Shown: one piece after another, positions 53,886 to 63,600 of the stretch
Layout of the letters: each line of letters begins with the position of its first letter
Numbering within the stretch: the first letter of the stretch is position 1
NCBI GenBank assembly: GCA_017999895.1
Contig: JAGNKY010000005.1
Span: 62,001 to 126,000, forward strand
DNA from: Bacteroidales bacterium
GTDB lineage: Bacteria > Bacteroidota > Bacteroidia > Bacteroidales > VadinHA17
Length of the DNA: 64,000 bases
Reading direction: 5' to 3'
Position numbers and translations under genes: made by a program
Notes under the pieces: generated by a model
The model's database searches: none
The model's input: only the letters and a program-made list of their open reading frames with translations
What the model was told of the DNA's origin: nothing

Positions 53886-55334
53886 TCAAGGTTTTCGGGT
53901 TACCGTTATCTTTTTTGAAACGCATGTTTCCATTATTTTGCCATCTGTTCCAGGCGCAGAAGTAATGATAAGCTGAACATTGTAATTTCCAGGCTTCATA
54001 AAAACTTTTTCGACTTTAGAACCGATAGCAATGGTTTCATCGTCAAAATTCCAGTAATATCGGCTGACCGACCATCCGGGGAGATAAGAACTGTCGGCGT
54101 CAAAAACTACTTTTTCTCCTTCGAAACATCTGTCAGGACTGGATATATAAGCCTGTTCGGTTCTTGTTATTTCGAGTTCGTAAGTTTTTTCATTAAGTTC
54201 AACCTCATTAGTTAACATGTTTATTATATCGAGCTTTATAGTGTAATTTCCGGGTTCTTTGTAACAGTGTTGTACTTTTATTCCTTCTGCAGTCTGTCCA
54301 TCGCCGAAGTCCCATTGAAATTTGAATGGAACGGGCATAGTATCAAATCTTATTGCATTTTCATCCAGAAATTCATAACAATAACTATCGGGTTGTGAAG
54401 GAGGGCAATCGGCTTTCCTTAAAATTTCCGAAGTGAATTTCCAAATATCGTCATCTATGCCTGTTTTTCTTGTAAAAAAGCCTTCCTGTCGGTCGTCCGT
54501 AGCCACAAGTGCAAAATCGTCGAAATGTGAATTAATTGGTTCAGGCATGGGAACAGGTTTATCCCATTCACCATCAGTCGAAACGGTATAATAAACATCC
54601 ATGCCTCCCAGATAACGTGCAGTATCAGGCCGGTCGGACGAGAAATAAAGGCGCCCTGAAGGATGAAGAAAAGGATAATTTTCCTTTGAAGGTGAATTCA
54701 CATTGGATCCGAGATTTTTTGGAGTACTCCATTTATTGTTTATTAGTTCACAATAATAGATATCCGATTGTCCTTGTCCACCAGGCATGTCCGAAGCAAA
54801 GAAAAGAAATTTTCCGTCGCGGCTGATGTTTGGATGTGCTACATTATATTCCATGCTGTTATATTCAAACTGAGTCACATTACTTATAATATTTTCTGAC
54901 AGCTCTCCTGTGAAAATTCCAAGTCGGTTTATAATGTTTTTCTTTCTCGCGGCTTTACCTGAAATTATGCTACTTGTAAAATACACTGTCTGGCCATCAG
55001 AGGCAATGGAAACCGGACCGTAATACAAAAGAGACGAACCTGAAACCTTGAGTTTTATCGGCGTTTTCCATTTAGTAGAATCTATTTTTTCCACAAAATA
55101 CAGATTATAAAGCCTTTCGCCATTGAAAGTTGTTATGTTTGTTGAACTATTTATGCGTCGGTCGGAACAGAAAATAACACCATTCTTAACAATTACAGGA
55201 GCGATATCGTTAAAATAAGGCTTGCTAAATGGCATTTTTTCGGTTTTAAAGGCTGAAGACTGTGAAAATAAAATCAACTGGTTAGATATAAAGCAGATTG
55301 AAAACAGAGTAATATATTTTATTCTTAATCTCAT
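53886..55334 (-). CDS. PD40-propeller and PKD-domain exported protein
   Basis: 482 residues. Signal region up to ~25, then WD40-like PD40 blades (~100-290: SRDGKFLFFASDMPGGQGQSD, HPSGRLYFSSDRPDT), followed by two PKD domains (~310-395 and ~400-480; FQWDFGDGQTAEG and YYWNFDDETIAIG). Such proteins accompany PorP/SprF and gliding adhesins in T9SS loci and are thought to be outer-membrane or surface parts. It begins 2 bases after the PorP/SprF stop. Confidence 0.87.
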   Translation of the reverse strand: MRLRIKYITLFSICFISNQLILFSQSSAFKTEKMPFSKPYFNDIAPVIVKNGVIFCSDRRINSSTNITTFNGERLYNLYFVEKIDSTKWKTPIKLKVSGSSLLYYGPVSIASDGQTVYFTSSIISGKAARKKNIINRLGIFTGELSENIISNVTQFEYNSMEYNVAHPNISRDGKFLFFASDMPGGQGQSDIYYCELINNKWSTPKNLGSNVNSPSKENYPFLHPSGRLYFSSDRPDTARYLGGMDVYYTVSTDGEWDKPVPMPEPINSHFDDFALVATDDRQEGFFTRKTGIDDDIWKFTSEILRKADCPPSQPDSYCYEFLDENAIRFDTMPVPFKFQWDFGDGQTAEGIKVQHCYKEPGNYTIKLDIINMLTNEVELNEKTYELEITRTEQAYISSPDRCFEGEKVVFDADSSYLPGWSVSRYYWNFDDETIAIGSKVEKVFMKPGNYNVQLIITSAPGTDGKIMETCVSKKITVTRKP

Positions 55335-55336
55335 GT

Positions 55337-56296
55337 TCAGAAGTATCTTGGGTTTGCAGCTGAAACTTTATAGCCAAATTCATACCTGAATATTATCTCA
55401 TGAGAGCCTTTTGAGTAAGTGTTCATTTTCCCTATCGGATAATCGTAAGAATATCCGAACATTATTTGCGGCGTTACTTGAAGCTGAAGAATACCGACGG
55501 CGACTTCCTCATAAGTACGCCATGAGGCGCCAAGCCATAGAAAATCGAATAAAATAAAATTACAGTTCATATCGAATCTCACATCTCCGCTTTCCTGAAT
55601 TGGATAGTCAATAAAAAGCGAAGGTTTAATTCGGAAATCGGGAGAGAATGATATTAGTGCTCCGGCAGTTAATAGCATATCGAAACTTTTGAAAGTATCG
55701 AAGCTTATTTCTCCCGAGCTGCTTTTTAAGTAGCTAAGGAAAGCCGGTACTGCGGCGCCAATGAAGAAATTCTTCGAAGAAAAATAGATTCCTGTGCCGA
55801 CATTTGGGAGAAAGTATGGTTTATCGTTCGAAATAAAAACCGGGTCATTGGGATTAATCAGGACGATTCCTGAATAATCGGTATTTGACTTGTCGAAGCC
55901 TGTTCTCAGACCCATTGAAAGTCTGCTTTTTCCCAGCATGATGTGATAGGCATAATCAGCATAAACGCTTGTTGCACGAGTGAATCCGTATTTAAAAAAC
56001 TGGCCTGAAAATCCAAGTCCAACATGGTTATTTTTAAGAAGAGTGTGTAATGATACTGTCTGGGAAACGGGGGCCCCATCTATGCCAGCCCATTGCATAC
56101 GGCCGGATGCGAAGAAACTAAGAGCTTCACGTGTTCCGGCATAGGCAGGATTAATAAGCAGGCCGTTATGCAGGTACTGACTATAAACCGGATAAACGAG
56201 ACTGATTCTCGTAAGTTCGGAAGTTTCTTCCTGTCCGGTAAGCCTTGTAGCCGAGGCAATTATTAAAAGTAACAATATCAGTTTCCTTCTTGCCAT
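55337..56296 (-). CDS. PorP/SprF-family type IX secretion outer-membrane protein
   Basis: 319 residues, signal peptide to ~22 and a beta-barrel of the PorP/SprF type (INPAYAGTREALSFFASGRMQW is the diagnostic N-terminal block; QIMFGYSYDYPIGKM...HEIIFRYEFGY the C-terminal one). Such proteins hold the type B CTD adhesin at the surface. It follows the giant adhesin gene by 38 bases, the classical adhesin-PorP pairing. Confidence 0.92.
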   Translation of the reverse strand: MARRKLILLLLIIASATRLTGQEETSELTRISLVYPVYSQYLHNGLLINPAYAGTREALSFFASGRMQWAGIDGAPVSQTVSLHTLLKNNHVGLGFSGQFFKYGFTRATSVYADYAYHIMLGKSRLSMGLRTGFDKSNTDYSGIVLINPNDPVFISNDKPYFLPNVGTGIYFSSKNFFIGAAVPAFLSYLKSSSGEISFDTFKSFDMLLTAGALISFSPDFRIKPSLFIDYPIQESGDVRFDMNCNFILFDFLWLGASWRTYEEVAVGILQLQVTPQIMFGYSYDYPIGKMNTYSKGSHEIIFRYEFGYKVSAANPRYF

Positions 56297-56334
56297 GTAT
56301 TAATACAATACTATATGATTTTTTTCTTGAATAA

Positions 56335-59300
56335 TTATTGTGAATTATATCTTTTAAGTATGATAAATCCGCCCTTCCGGTACACAGTATCATTTCTTTT
56401 TGATTTGACCGTAAGCAGGTAATAGTATGTGCCTTCGGGCAGTGGTCCGTTGCCATTTTCTCCGTTCCAGTTCTTCCATGTTTTTCCATTCTCATTTGAA
56501 GTGAAAAATACTTCTGTGCCGGCACTATTAATAATTCTCAGAGTGCAATCACTGTAATTAAGGTCGAGCCCCTGAATTTCAAATTCGTCATTAATGCCGT
56601 CGAAGTTGGGTGAGAAGCCTTCAGGTATCTTAAGTTCATGAACATTAATAACCATTTGATCTGTTGACTGGCATAAACCATTTACAACCTTCCATTCGAA
56701 TATATTCTGACCGAGGGAAAGGCTGGTTGCTATCGAATCACTGATAATAACTGCACCTCCTGAAATTACACTCCATGTGCCTGTTCCCACTATAGGTTTT
56801 AAGGCATGAAGGGTATCGACAAGGTCGAATGTGTAAAGATCTTTATCGGGGCCTGCGTCTGCAATGCTTGTCCTTTTATAGAATGTAATTTCCACAGAAT
56901 CTGTTGAGGAGCAAGTCCAGTTTGTCTCTGTCCAGTAAAATTTCTTCTTCACCACATCCGAAGCATTCAGTGAATCAATTATTGCAACAGTCACTTTGTG
57001 TGATGGTGTCGTTATAAGTTCAATATCCGGAGGGAAAGTCCAGACGCCTGTTCCCACACTCGGTATAGCTGTAAGTGTATATTTCATACCGCATATCGAA
57101 GCATCTTCTCCGGCATTTGCAACCGGCACTCTGTAAACCTCTATCTTCCTAGAACCTGTTAGTGATGTTGCTACGCATCCGTTGTTGTCGGTTACTTTAT
57201 AAAGTTCGTAGTTATAAATTTGTGATGCGCCTGCAGGTAAATTATTAATTACCAAAGTAGTATCAGGATTAGAAACTCCGGATAATGTTTTTTGTGTCCC
57301 ATTTTCAGTGTAAATGACATTCCATTTTGGAGAACCTGTCAGATGAATCTTAAGCTGAACCGGTGAGCCACTGCACACTGTTGTATCTGTAACTGTTGTA
57401 ATCTGTCCTGTCGGCAAGGGGTTTATATCTATGCTCACAATATTCGATGTATCAATACAACAGTTTGCAAATCCCGACATAATTACCCGGCGGTATTTTA
57501 AAGGGTTTGTCAGCGGGGGAGGAGTATAGTTTTGTTGATTATTAACACCTGCAGCTGGTGTGTAAGGTTCAAGGCCGTCGGGACTTTGGATCCAGAGCCA
57601 AGTCGGGATGCCGTCGCCGCCGGTGAGAGACGTGCCTGAAATGATCGGTGAGGAATTGTAGCATACCGCCGTTTTATCGGGTGTAATTATATTATTTGAA
57701 ATAGAAGGAAGTACGGTAACTTTAATTATCGTGTTGCCCGGCGAACTGCATGTTCCGGATGTCACCATACGACGAAAGTAATGAGTTACAGGTGAAGCTA
57801 TTGAATTTATTATTGCACCATGCTGGTAGTCTTTTCCTGTTGCTCCGGCAATTGGGGTATATCCTGTGGTTTCCATAAGTGACGATTCCCATTGATACGC
57901 ATAATCGTCGGGGATATCGGTGCCGCCTGTCGGGACACTTCCTGTGAAAAGCTTTGGAACGGCACCGCTACATATCGTGGTATCGGTAAGGCCTGACTGC
58001 AATTGGATATCGTTTCCATTTATAGGCTTATGGACATTAATAACGATTGTATTGCTTATGTCGGTGCATGCCGACGATGTTACGACTCTTCTGAACCAGG
58101 CAGTATCGGTAAGGGCTGGTGGAGAATAATTTATCTGGTCAATCGGTTCAGGGCCTGGAGCATCATTCCATAAAGTGGACTTCGTCTTCATCTGCCAGAG
58201 GTAAGAATATGTTCCGTTGCCGTTTATCGGAACACTTCCGGTAAGTTGTGCAGGTATGCTTCCCGAACAGATTGTTTGATCATCGGAAATTGTGTTATTT
58301 GCTATAACAGGCCATGACGTTAGAGATACTGGTTTACTTCGGTTCTCACATACATCATTGTTGCCTGAACGGACAACTCTTCTGAAATATACGGTTCCGG
58401 GGAAAAGGGAAATCGTTTCATCCGGATCGTATCCTGCGCCTGTATTCGTGCCAGTAGCATCAGTCCAGATGGTTGCGTCTGCACTGTATTCCCATTTGTA
58501 TCTGTATGTTCCGTCGCCGCCCTGAAGCGTCGGTGGAGTTGTGGCAGTAAGGTCTGTAAATGTCATTCCGTAACAAATCTCTTCGGCGGGTGAAATAATG
58601 TTATTGTTTTTGATTGTATCGAGAACGGTGATTTTTGCAATCGCTGAAGAATCAATACATCTTCCTGAAATAACGGTGCGTCTGTACCATGAAGTTACTT
58701 TAAGTGCAGGGGGAGGCGTATATTTTTCAGTAGTATAATCATTTGTCGGTAAGAAATAATTAATGTCGTCGGTACTTACATGCCATTTGAAGGAATATAT
58801 TCCATTGCCGTCCTGAAGAGTTTCCTGCGGAACAAGTGTTGGAGGGTCTTGTGCGAAACAGATGATATCGGATGGTCCGACAATATTATTTTTGATGAAT
58901 GGCTGTACTATTATTTGCACTGGTTTGCTTACGTCAATAAGGTTTATCGGAAATGAAGAATCGGTGATTATTCTTCTGAAATATACTGTATTTGTTTCCA
59001 CTTCTGTGGGAGTATAATCTTTTGTACCTGTTGCAACAACATCCCATGTCGAAAGGTCATAGCTTTTTTCCCATGTGTAAGTATATGGTTCGTTGCCGCC
59101 AACGGGAATAGTTCCTGAAATCAGAGGTGGCAGCATGTTGGAGCATACCGAGTCAATCTGGTTACCTGTAACGGACGAACGGATAGAGTTGAACAAAAAT
59201 CCGTTGAGGTTAGCTTTGAATTCCAGTTTTTTGTCACCCTCGTTACCTGCTCCTGCCATGGCGCTATAAGAATAGCCTGCTTCTCCGCCGGCGTAATTGA

Positions 59301-60537
59301 CCGTCACATTGGGTGTAATATCGCTTTTTACCCACAGCAATCCGCCTCCGCCTCCGCCGCCTTCTCCTCCTGTCTGGTCGTTTCTGTCGCCGCCTTTTCC
59401 GCCGTTGATGTATAATGCAATAGGTTTAATTCCGTAGCTACTTACCGAGATGGCGATTGAGCCTCCTGCTCCACCGCCTCCTGCTCCGGCATCTCCTGTT
59501 GCATCGGCTCCGGTGCCTCCTGAAGCGCGGATACATCCTCCGTCACCGATAATAGAATCAGCAACTATAATAACTATACCGCCGCCGTTACCGCCAGGGC
59601 CTGTCGTTCCTCCGGAAGCAGCTTTTGTTGAGGCTCCGCCTCCTCCACCCATAAAGAGTCGATTCATTATAGAAACATGTTCGCCCTTGAAACCTCCGGT
59701 TCCTCCTCCCAGTGGAGCAAAACATGATGCGTCTTCATTACCACCGTCTCCTCCTTCGCCACGATGTGAGCCACCGCCTCCTCCGGAATATCTGCCGTTA
59801 GCTCCGCCGCCGCCCGTGAAAGCAGGGCCGTAGCCCTTCGTATAACCAGGGACAATTGAATTACCATATTCAGTATAGTTTGCAATACCTTCTCCTTTAA
59901 AACCTGCATTAGTAAAATCCGATGAATAATAACTCTTACCATATTCTGTCGTATTAGTACTCCTGCAAATTCCGTCGCCTTCATCCTTGTTACCACCTCT
60001 GAAGCCTTTCCCTGTAAGGTCAATATCAGCTGAAAGCTTTAATGTCCGGCCTATTATCAGAGCAAGAACACCTCCGGTTTTCTTTTCGGGGTCCCATCCG
60101 TCAACTGTAAGTGTATTTGTTACACTTGCGCTGTTATAAAACGGTACCTTTACAATCTGAATACTTCCTTTTGTATCATAAGTATTAAAAAGTTCGTTTC
60201 TGAAAATAATTTCTTTTGTTAGAAGGTTGACCGACTGTGTAATCAAAAATTCCCATAAGCCCGGTTCTCCGTATTTATCCTGCATACTTCCGAACGGGTC
60301 AAGCAGAACTTTTACTCCCTGCATCTGGATAAGAAGGATGGTATCACCTCCGGCAGTATTAAAGCCAGTGACATCATCTACAGTAACTCTATCAGTACCG
60401 ATGGTTATTACACGTGCTGTCGGCATTGCAAGGTTGCCTGAGAGGCTTTTCTGGGCATAACCATTACCACCACAAACCAATATAAGATTTAGTGAGAAAA
60501 AAAAGATTATAATTCCCGATGCCCTTCCTGTCATCAA
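56335..60537 (-). CDS. Giant T9SS adhesin with gliding-motility C-terminal (type B) domain
   Basis: 1400 residues. Signal peptide to ~28. The N-terminal ~450 residues contain a glycine-rich stretch (GGGGGANGRYSGGGGG, GGGGGASTKAASGGTTGPGGNGGG) interleaved with strand-forming parts. Then about six repeats of 85-95 residues follow, each opening like TICSGSIPAQLTGSVP and ending YFRRVVxSG. A divergent module with ASICGMKYTLTA and a C-terminal type B sorting domain (FSPNFDGINDEFEIQGL...GTYYYLL...GGFIILKR) complete it. It should be exported by the Sec and type IX systems and attached via the PorP/SprF protein encoded next. Ligand unknown. Confidence 0.92.
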   Translation of the reverse strand: MMTGRASGIIIFFFSLNLILVCGGNGYAQKSLSGNLAMPTARVITIGTDRVTVDDVTGFNTAGGDTILLIQMQGVKVLLDPFGSMQDKYGEPGLWEFLITQSVNLLTKEIIFRNELFNTYDTKGSIQIVKVPFYNSASVTNTLTVDGWDPEKKTGGVLALIIGRTLKLSADIDLTGKGFRGGNKDEGDGICRSTNTTEYGKSYYSSDFTNAGFKGEGIANYTEYGNSIVPGYTKGYGPAFTGGGGANGRYSGGGGGSHRGEGGDGGNEDASCFAPLGGGTGGFKGEHVSIMNRLFMGGGGGASTKAASGGTTGPGGNGGGIVIIVADSIIGDGGCIRASGGTGADATGDAGAGGGGAGGSIAISVSSYGIKPIALYINGGKGGDRNDQTGGEGGGGGGGLLWVKSDITPNVTVNYAGGEAGYSYSAMAGAGNEGDKKLEFKANLNGFLFNSIRSSVTGNQIDSVCSNMLPPLISGTIPVGGNEPYTYTWEKSYDLSTWDVVATGTKDYTPTEVETNTVYFRRIITDSSFPINLIDVSKPVQIIVQPFIKNNIVGPSDIICFAQDPPTLVPQETLQDGNGIYSFKWHVSTDDINYFLPTNDYTTEKYTPPPALKVTSWYRRTVISGRCIDSSAIAKITVLDTIKNNNIISPAEEICYGMTFTDLTATTPPTLQGGDGTYRYKWEYSADATIWTDATGTNTGAGYDPDETISLFPGTVYFRRVVRSGNNDVCENRSKPVSLTSWPVIANNTISDDQTICSGSIPAQLTGSVPINGNGTYSYLWQMKTKSTLWNDAPGPEPIDQINYSPPALTDTAWFRRVVTSSACTDISNTIVINVHKPINGNDIQLQSGLTDTTICSGAVPKLFTGSVPTGGTDIPDDYAYQWESSLMETTGYTPIAGATGKDYQHGAIINSIASPVTHYFRRMVTSGTCSSPGNTIIKVTVLPSISNNIITPDKTAVCYNSSPIISGTSLTGGDGIPTWLWIQSPDGLEPYTPAAGVNNQQNYTPPPLTNPLKYRRVIMSGFANCCIDTSNIVSIDINPLPTGQITTVTDTTVCSGSPVQLKIHLTGSPKWNVIYTENGTQKTLSGVSNPDTTLVINNLPAGASQIYNYELYKVTDNNGCVATSLTGSRKIEVYRVPVANAGEDASICGMKYTLTAIPSVGTGVWTFPPDIELITTPSHKVTVAIIDSLNASDVVKKKFYWTETNWTCSSTDSVEITFYKRTSIADAGPDKDLYTFDLVDTLHALKPIVGTGTWSVISGGAVIISDSIATSLSLGQNIFEWKVVNGLCQSTDQMVINVHELKIPEGFSPNFDGINDEFEIQGLDLNYSDCTLRIINSAGTEVFFTSNENGKTWKNWNGENGNGPLPEGTYYYLLTVKSKRNDTVYRKGGFIILKRYNSQ

Positions 60538-60612
60538 AAAATTTTATGAAACGCTAATATAATTATAATTTATTTATTTAAGCTTTAAAAATTATATTGG
60601 TTGTTTTTAAGT

Positions 60613-63600
60613 TTATTTAATCCTTTCTACGGTAAAATTTACAGGAAGTTCCACAAAAAATACGGAACCTTTATCTTTTTCCGACTCAAACCACACTCTA
60701 CCGCCAGCCGTTTCGACATAGCGCTTCACAATTGACAATCCCATTCCCATACCCGATGACTTTGTGGTAAAATTAAGTGTAAACATTTTTCCTTTAAGTT
60801 CATCGGGTATTCCAACGCCGTTGTCGGCAACAGAAACCACTGCCGAGTCGCCTTTAACATCTACGCTTATTTTTATTATTCCTTCTCTACCCTGAGGTAT
60901 AGACTGGATTGCATTTTTGATAAGATTTGAAAATATTCCATTGATGTGTTCTTTATCGGCGTGTACAATAATCTGTTTATCAACAGGCCAGTTTGTTCTG
61001 AAGAAAATATTTTCGGTATCTTTAAAAAGTTCAAGTGTTGTTTTTATTTGTTCAACAAGGTCAAAATCGACAGGTCTGGCAGAAGGGAGTTTTGCGAATG
61101 ATGAAAAGGCCGATGCTATTGTAGACAGGTTCTCTATATATTCTATCTGGTTTTTTGTAAATTTTTCGAGTTGTTTTTCAAAACCCGGTTTGCCGTCTTT
61201 CCATGTTTTGTAAAGTTGTTGGATATTGAGTTTCATAGGAGTCAGGGGGTTTTTAATTTCATGTGCAACCTGCTTTGCCATTTCTCTCCAGGCGTATTCC
61301 CTTTCTGAGTCGGCAAGTCGGTGTGCGCTTTCCTGTAGTTCATCAACCATTTTATTATACTGGTTTACAAGTTCTCCTATTTCATCGTGACCATTATAAA
61401 CAAGATGCTCGCTTTTCTTCCCAAGTTCCACTGAAGCAAGTCCCTGGCTCAACATATTCAACGGTGCTGTAAGCCTTCTGCTTATTATGACCCCAAATGC
61501 CATGGTAATAAGGATAATAAGAAGCGTAAAATTGGCTATAGTTACGATAACATTAGATATTTCCCTTGTCAACACGCTTTGCATCCTGAAATATGGCAAA
61601 TTAAGATAAGCCAGAAGCTGTCCGTTATTGTTATAGAAAGGCACATAGGCTGAAAGATATTCAAGCGAGGCAATCTTCTCCCATTGTATATATTCGCTTT
61701 TTGTAAGTGTTTCGAGGTTGATGAACGCATCCATATTCAGTCGCCGGCTGGTCAGGTTACGATAAAAAACCTCAGGCCGTGACGTGGCTATCAGGTAACC
61801 GTTATTATCGTACAGGTTAATATCGGTATTAAATACATTTGAAAGATTTACAAGAAATTCCTCCAGAGACGGGTACAAAGGTTCGCGCCAGCCGGGCAAC
61901 GACAGTTCGGGCTCTAATGCCAGACGAGCCTCTATTTCAGTATAAATAGAATTAATCTTCTCTTTTATATTTTCAAGATGCCGTGCCTTATACTGATTAA
62001 TTGTAAAAATAGCAACTATTATGCCCATAGAAATAAACGAGAGTAGAAGAACAGATATGAAGGAAATCTGAAGTTTTTGCCTGAAATTGAAATACTTGAA
62101 CTTTTTAACATCTGGTTTTTTTATAAACAGCAAAATAATGCTGCCGGAAAGAAGCGTAAATATGAATAAATAAGCAAATGAAATAATCACATCGGTAAAT
62201 GAGATTTCTTTATCGCTAATAAGCACTGTAACATTGCCGTTACGGTAAAGTACATGCTGATAGCCTTCTCTGTTGAATACTGTGTAATCATATTCCCTGT
62301 CAACATACGCTTCATCGGTCTTGTCGTAAGGGAAGTCGCCGGTATGCAGGACGAGATTTCCATTAATGTATTTGGCAAATGAGTAGTACTTTAGATGAGA
62401 ATAACCCTGGTATTTACGGTCGAGAAGCAGTTCCGAATAACCTTCCTGGAAAAAATCTATCTCGCTGAAAAGTTCGATAAACAAGCCTCTGGTTCGATTA
62501 TTGTCGAGCTTATAAAAAATTTGCCCCAGGTAATACGACCTGCCTCCCTGGCCTTCAAGGAAATAAAATCCGGTGCCAGTTATCTGATGGCCAAATTTTT
62601 CGATTCGTTCACTGAAAAAATTAAAACAATTATCGAGCATTTTTTCCTCTGATGCAATCCGCAACGGTGAATCATCACTGCATGAAACCACGCTAAGACT
62701 ATAATTTCCCCAATATCCGTTGAAATAAGTGTTATGGAGGTAATATGTTATCGAATCAATTTCATCCTGGGTTTTAAATTCTCTGCAAGCCATGCTTCTC
62801 AAAAGTGAGTCGGAAGAAATTGCGGGCCATATATTTATAAGAAGATGCTCTGCCTCCGGATCGTGTTCGGTGGAATAGGTTACCGCCATTACTTTTTTCT
62901 TCGCAATTGATTTCTCTTCCGATAACGTAATTACAAAATATAATGTATAAACGGTGAAAAAGAGTGAGATTAAAAGCATAAGATTGAATCCTGTAATTTT
63001 TTTATCGAGTGCAAAATGAATGGTGGAAACAAAAATCAAATAATAAATTACCATAATTATTATGCCGCTGTTGCGCACGACGGCGGGAAGGAATAAAATA
63101 ACAGAGAGGGCAAGCGAGAGGAAAAATTCTTTCTCACTGACGTTCCCTTTTACAGCCTGAAGGATTTTTACCGTATATAAAATTATGACTCCAGCCAGAA
63201 TAATTATTGAAATATATCCTGCAAGAGTAAACAGAGAGAGTTCAAGAATCCGGTAAGGTTCAAAAGTAATATTCGAATCGAAAATAAGTTTTGTTAATAT
63301 AAAATGAAAGCCTGAAAGAACAATTAAAGACGAAATCAATAGCAGGGAGGTTACTAAAACTCTTTTTGTGCCGCTTTTAATTTCGGGTAGTTCAATCGGA
63401 AGTTTCTTGAAAAAAAATAGTATTAATGCAAACAACAGAGTAGAAAGTAAAAGAAGATGGCCGAGCGATGGTAAAAAATTTCCCAGTGTAAAATGGTAAC
63501 CTGAGAAAAGATCTGTAGATTTAAAAATTGAAGGTTTGCCAGTTATCAGGAAAAGTAAGTAAATAAGCGAAAAAACTGAAAACAGGAAAATAAAAGAGAA

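Noticed and set aside
59450-59833. Proline-rich plus-strand ORF opposite the adhesin gene
   Set aside because: It is the antisense of the glycine-rich part of the adhesin (GGN codons read as CCN); composition is explained by the real gene.
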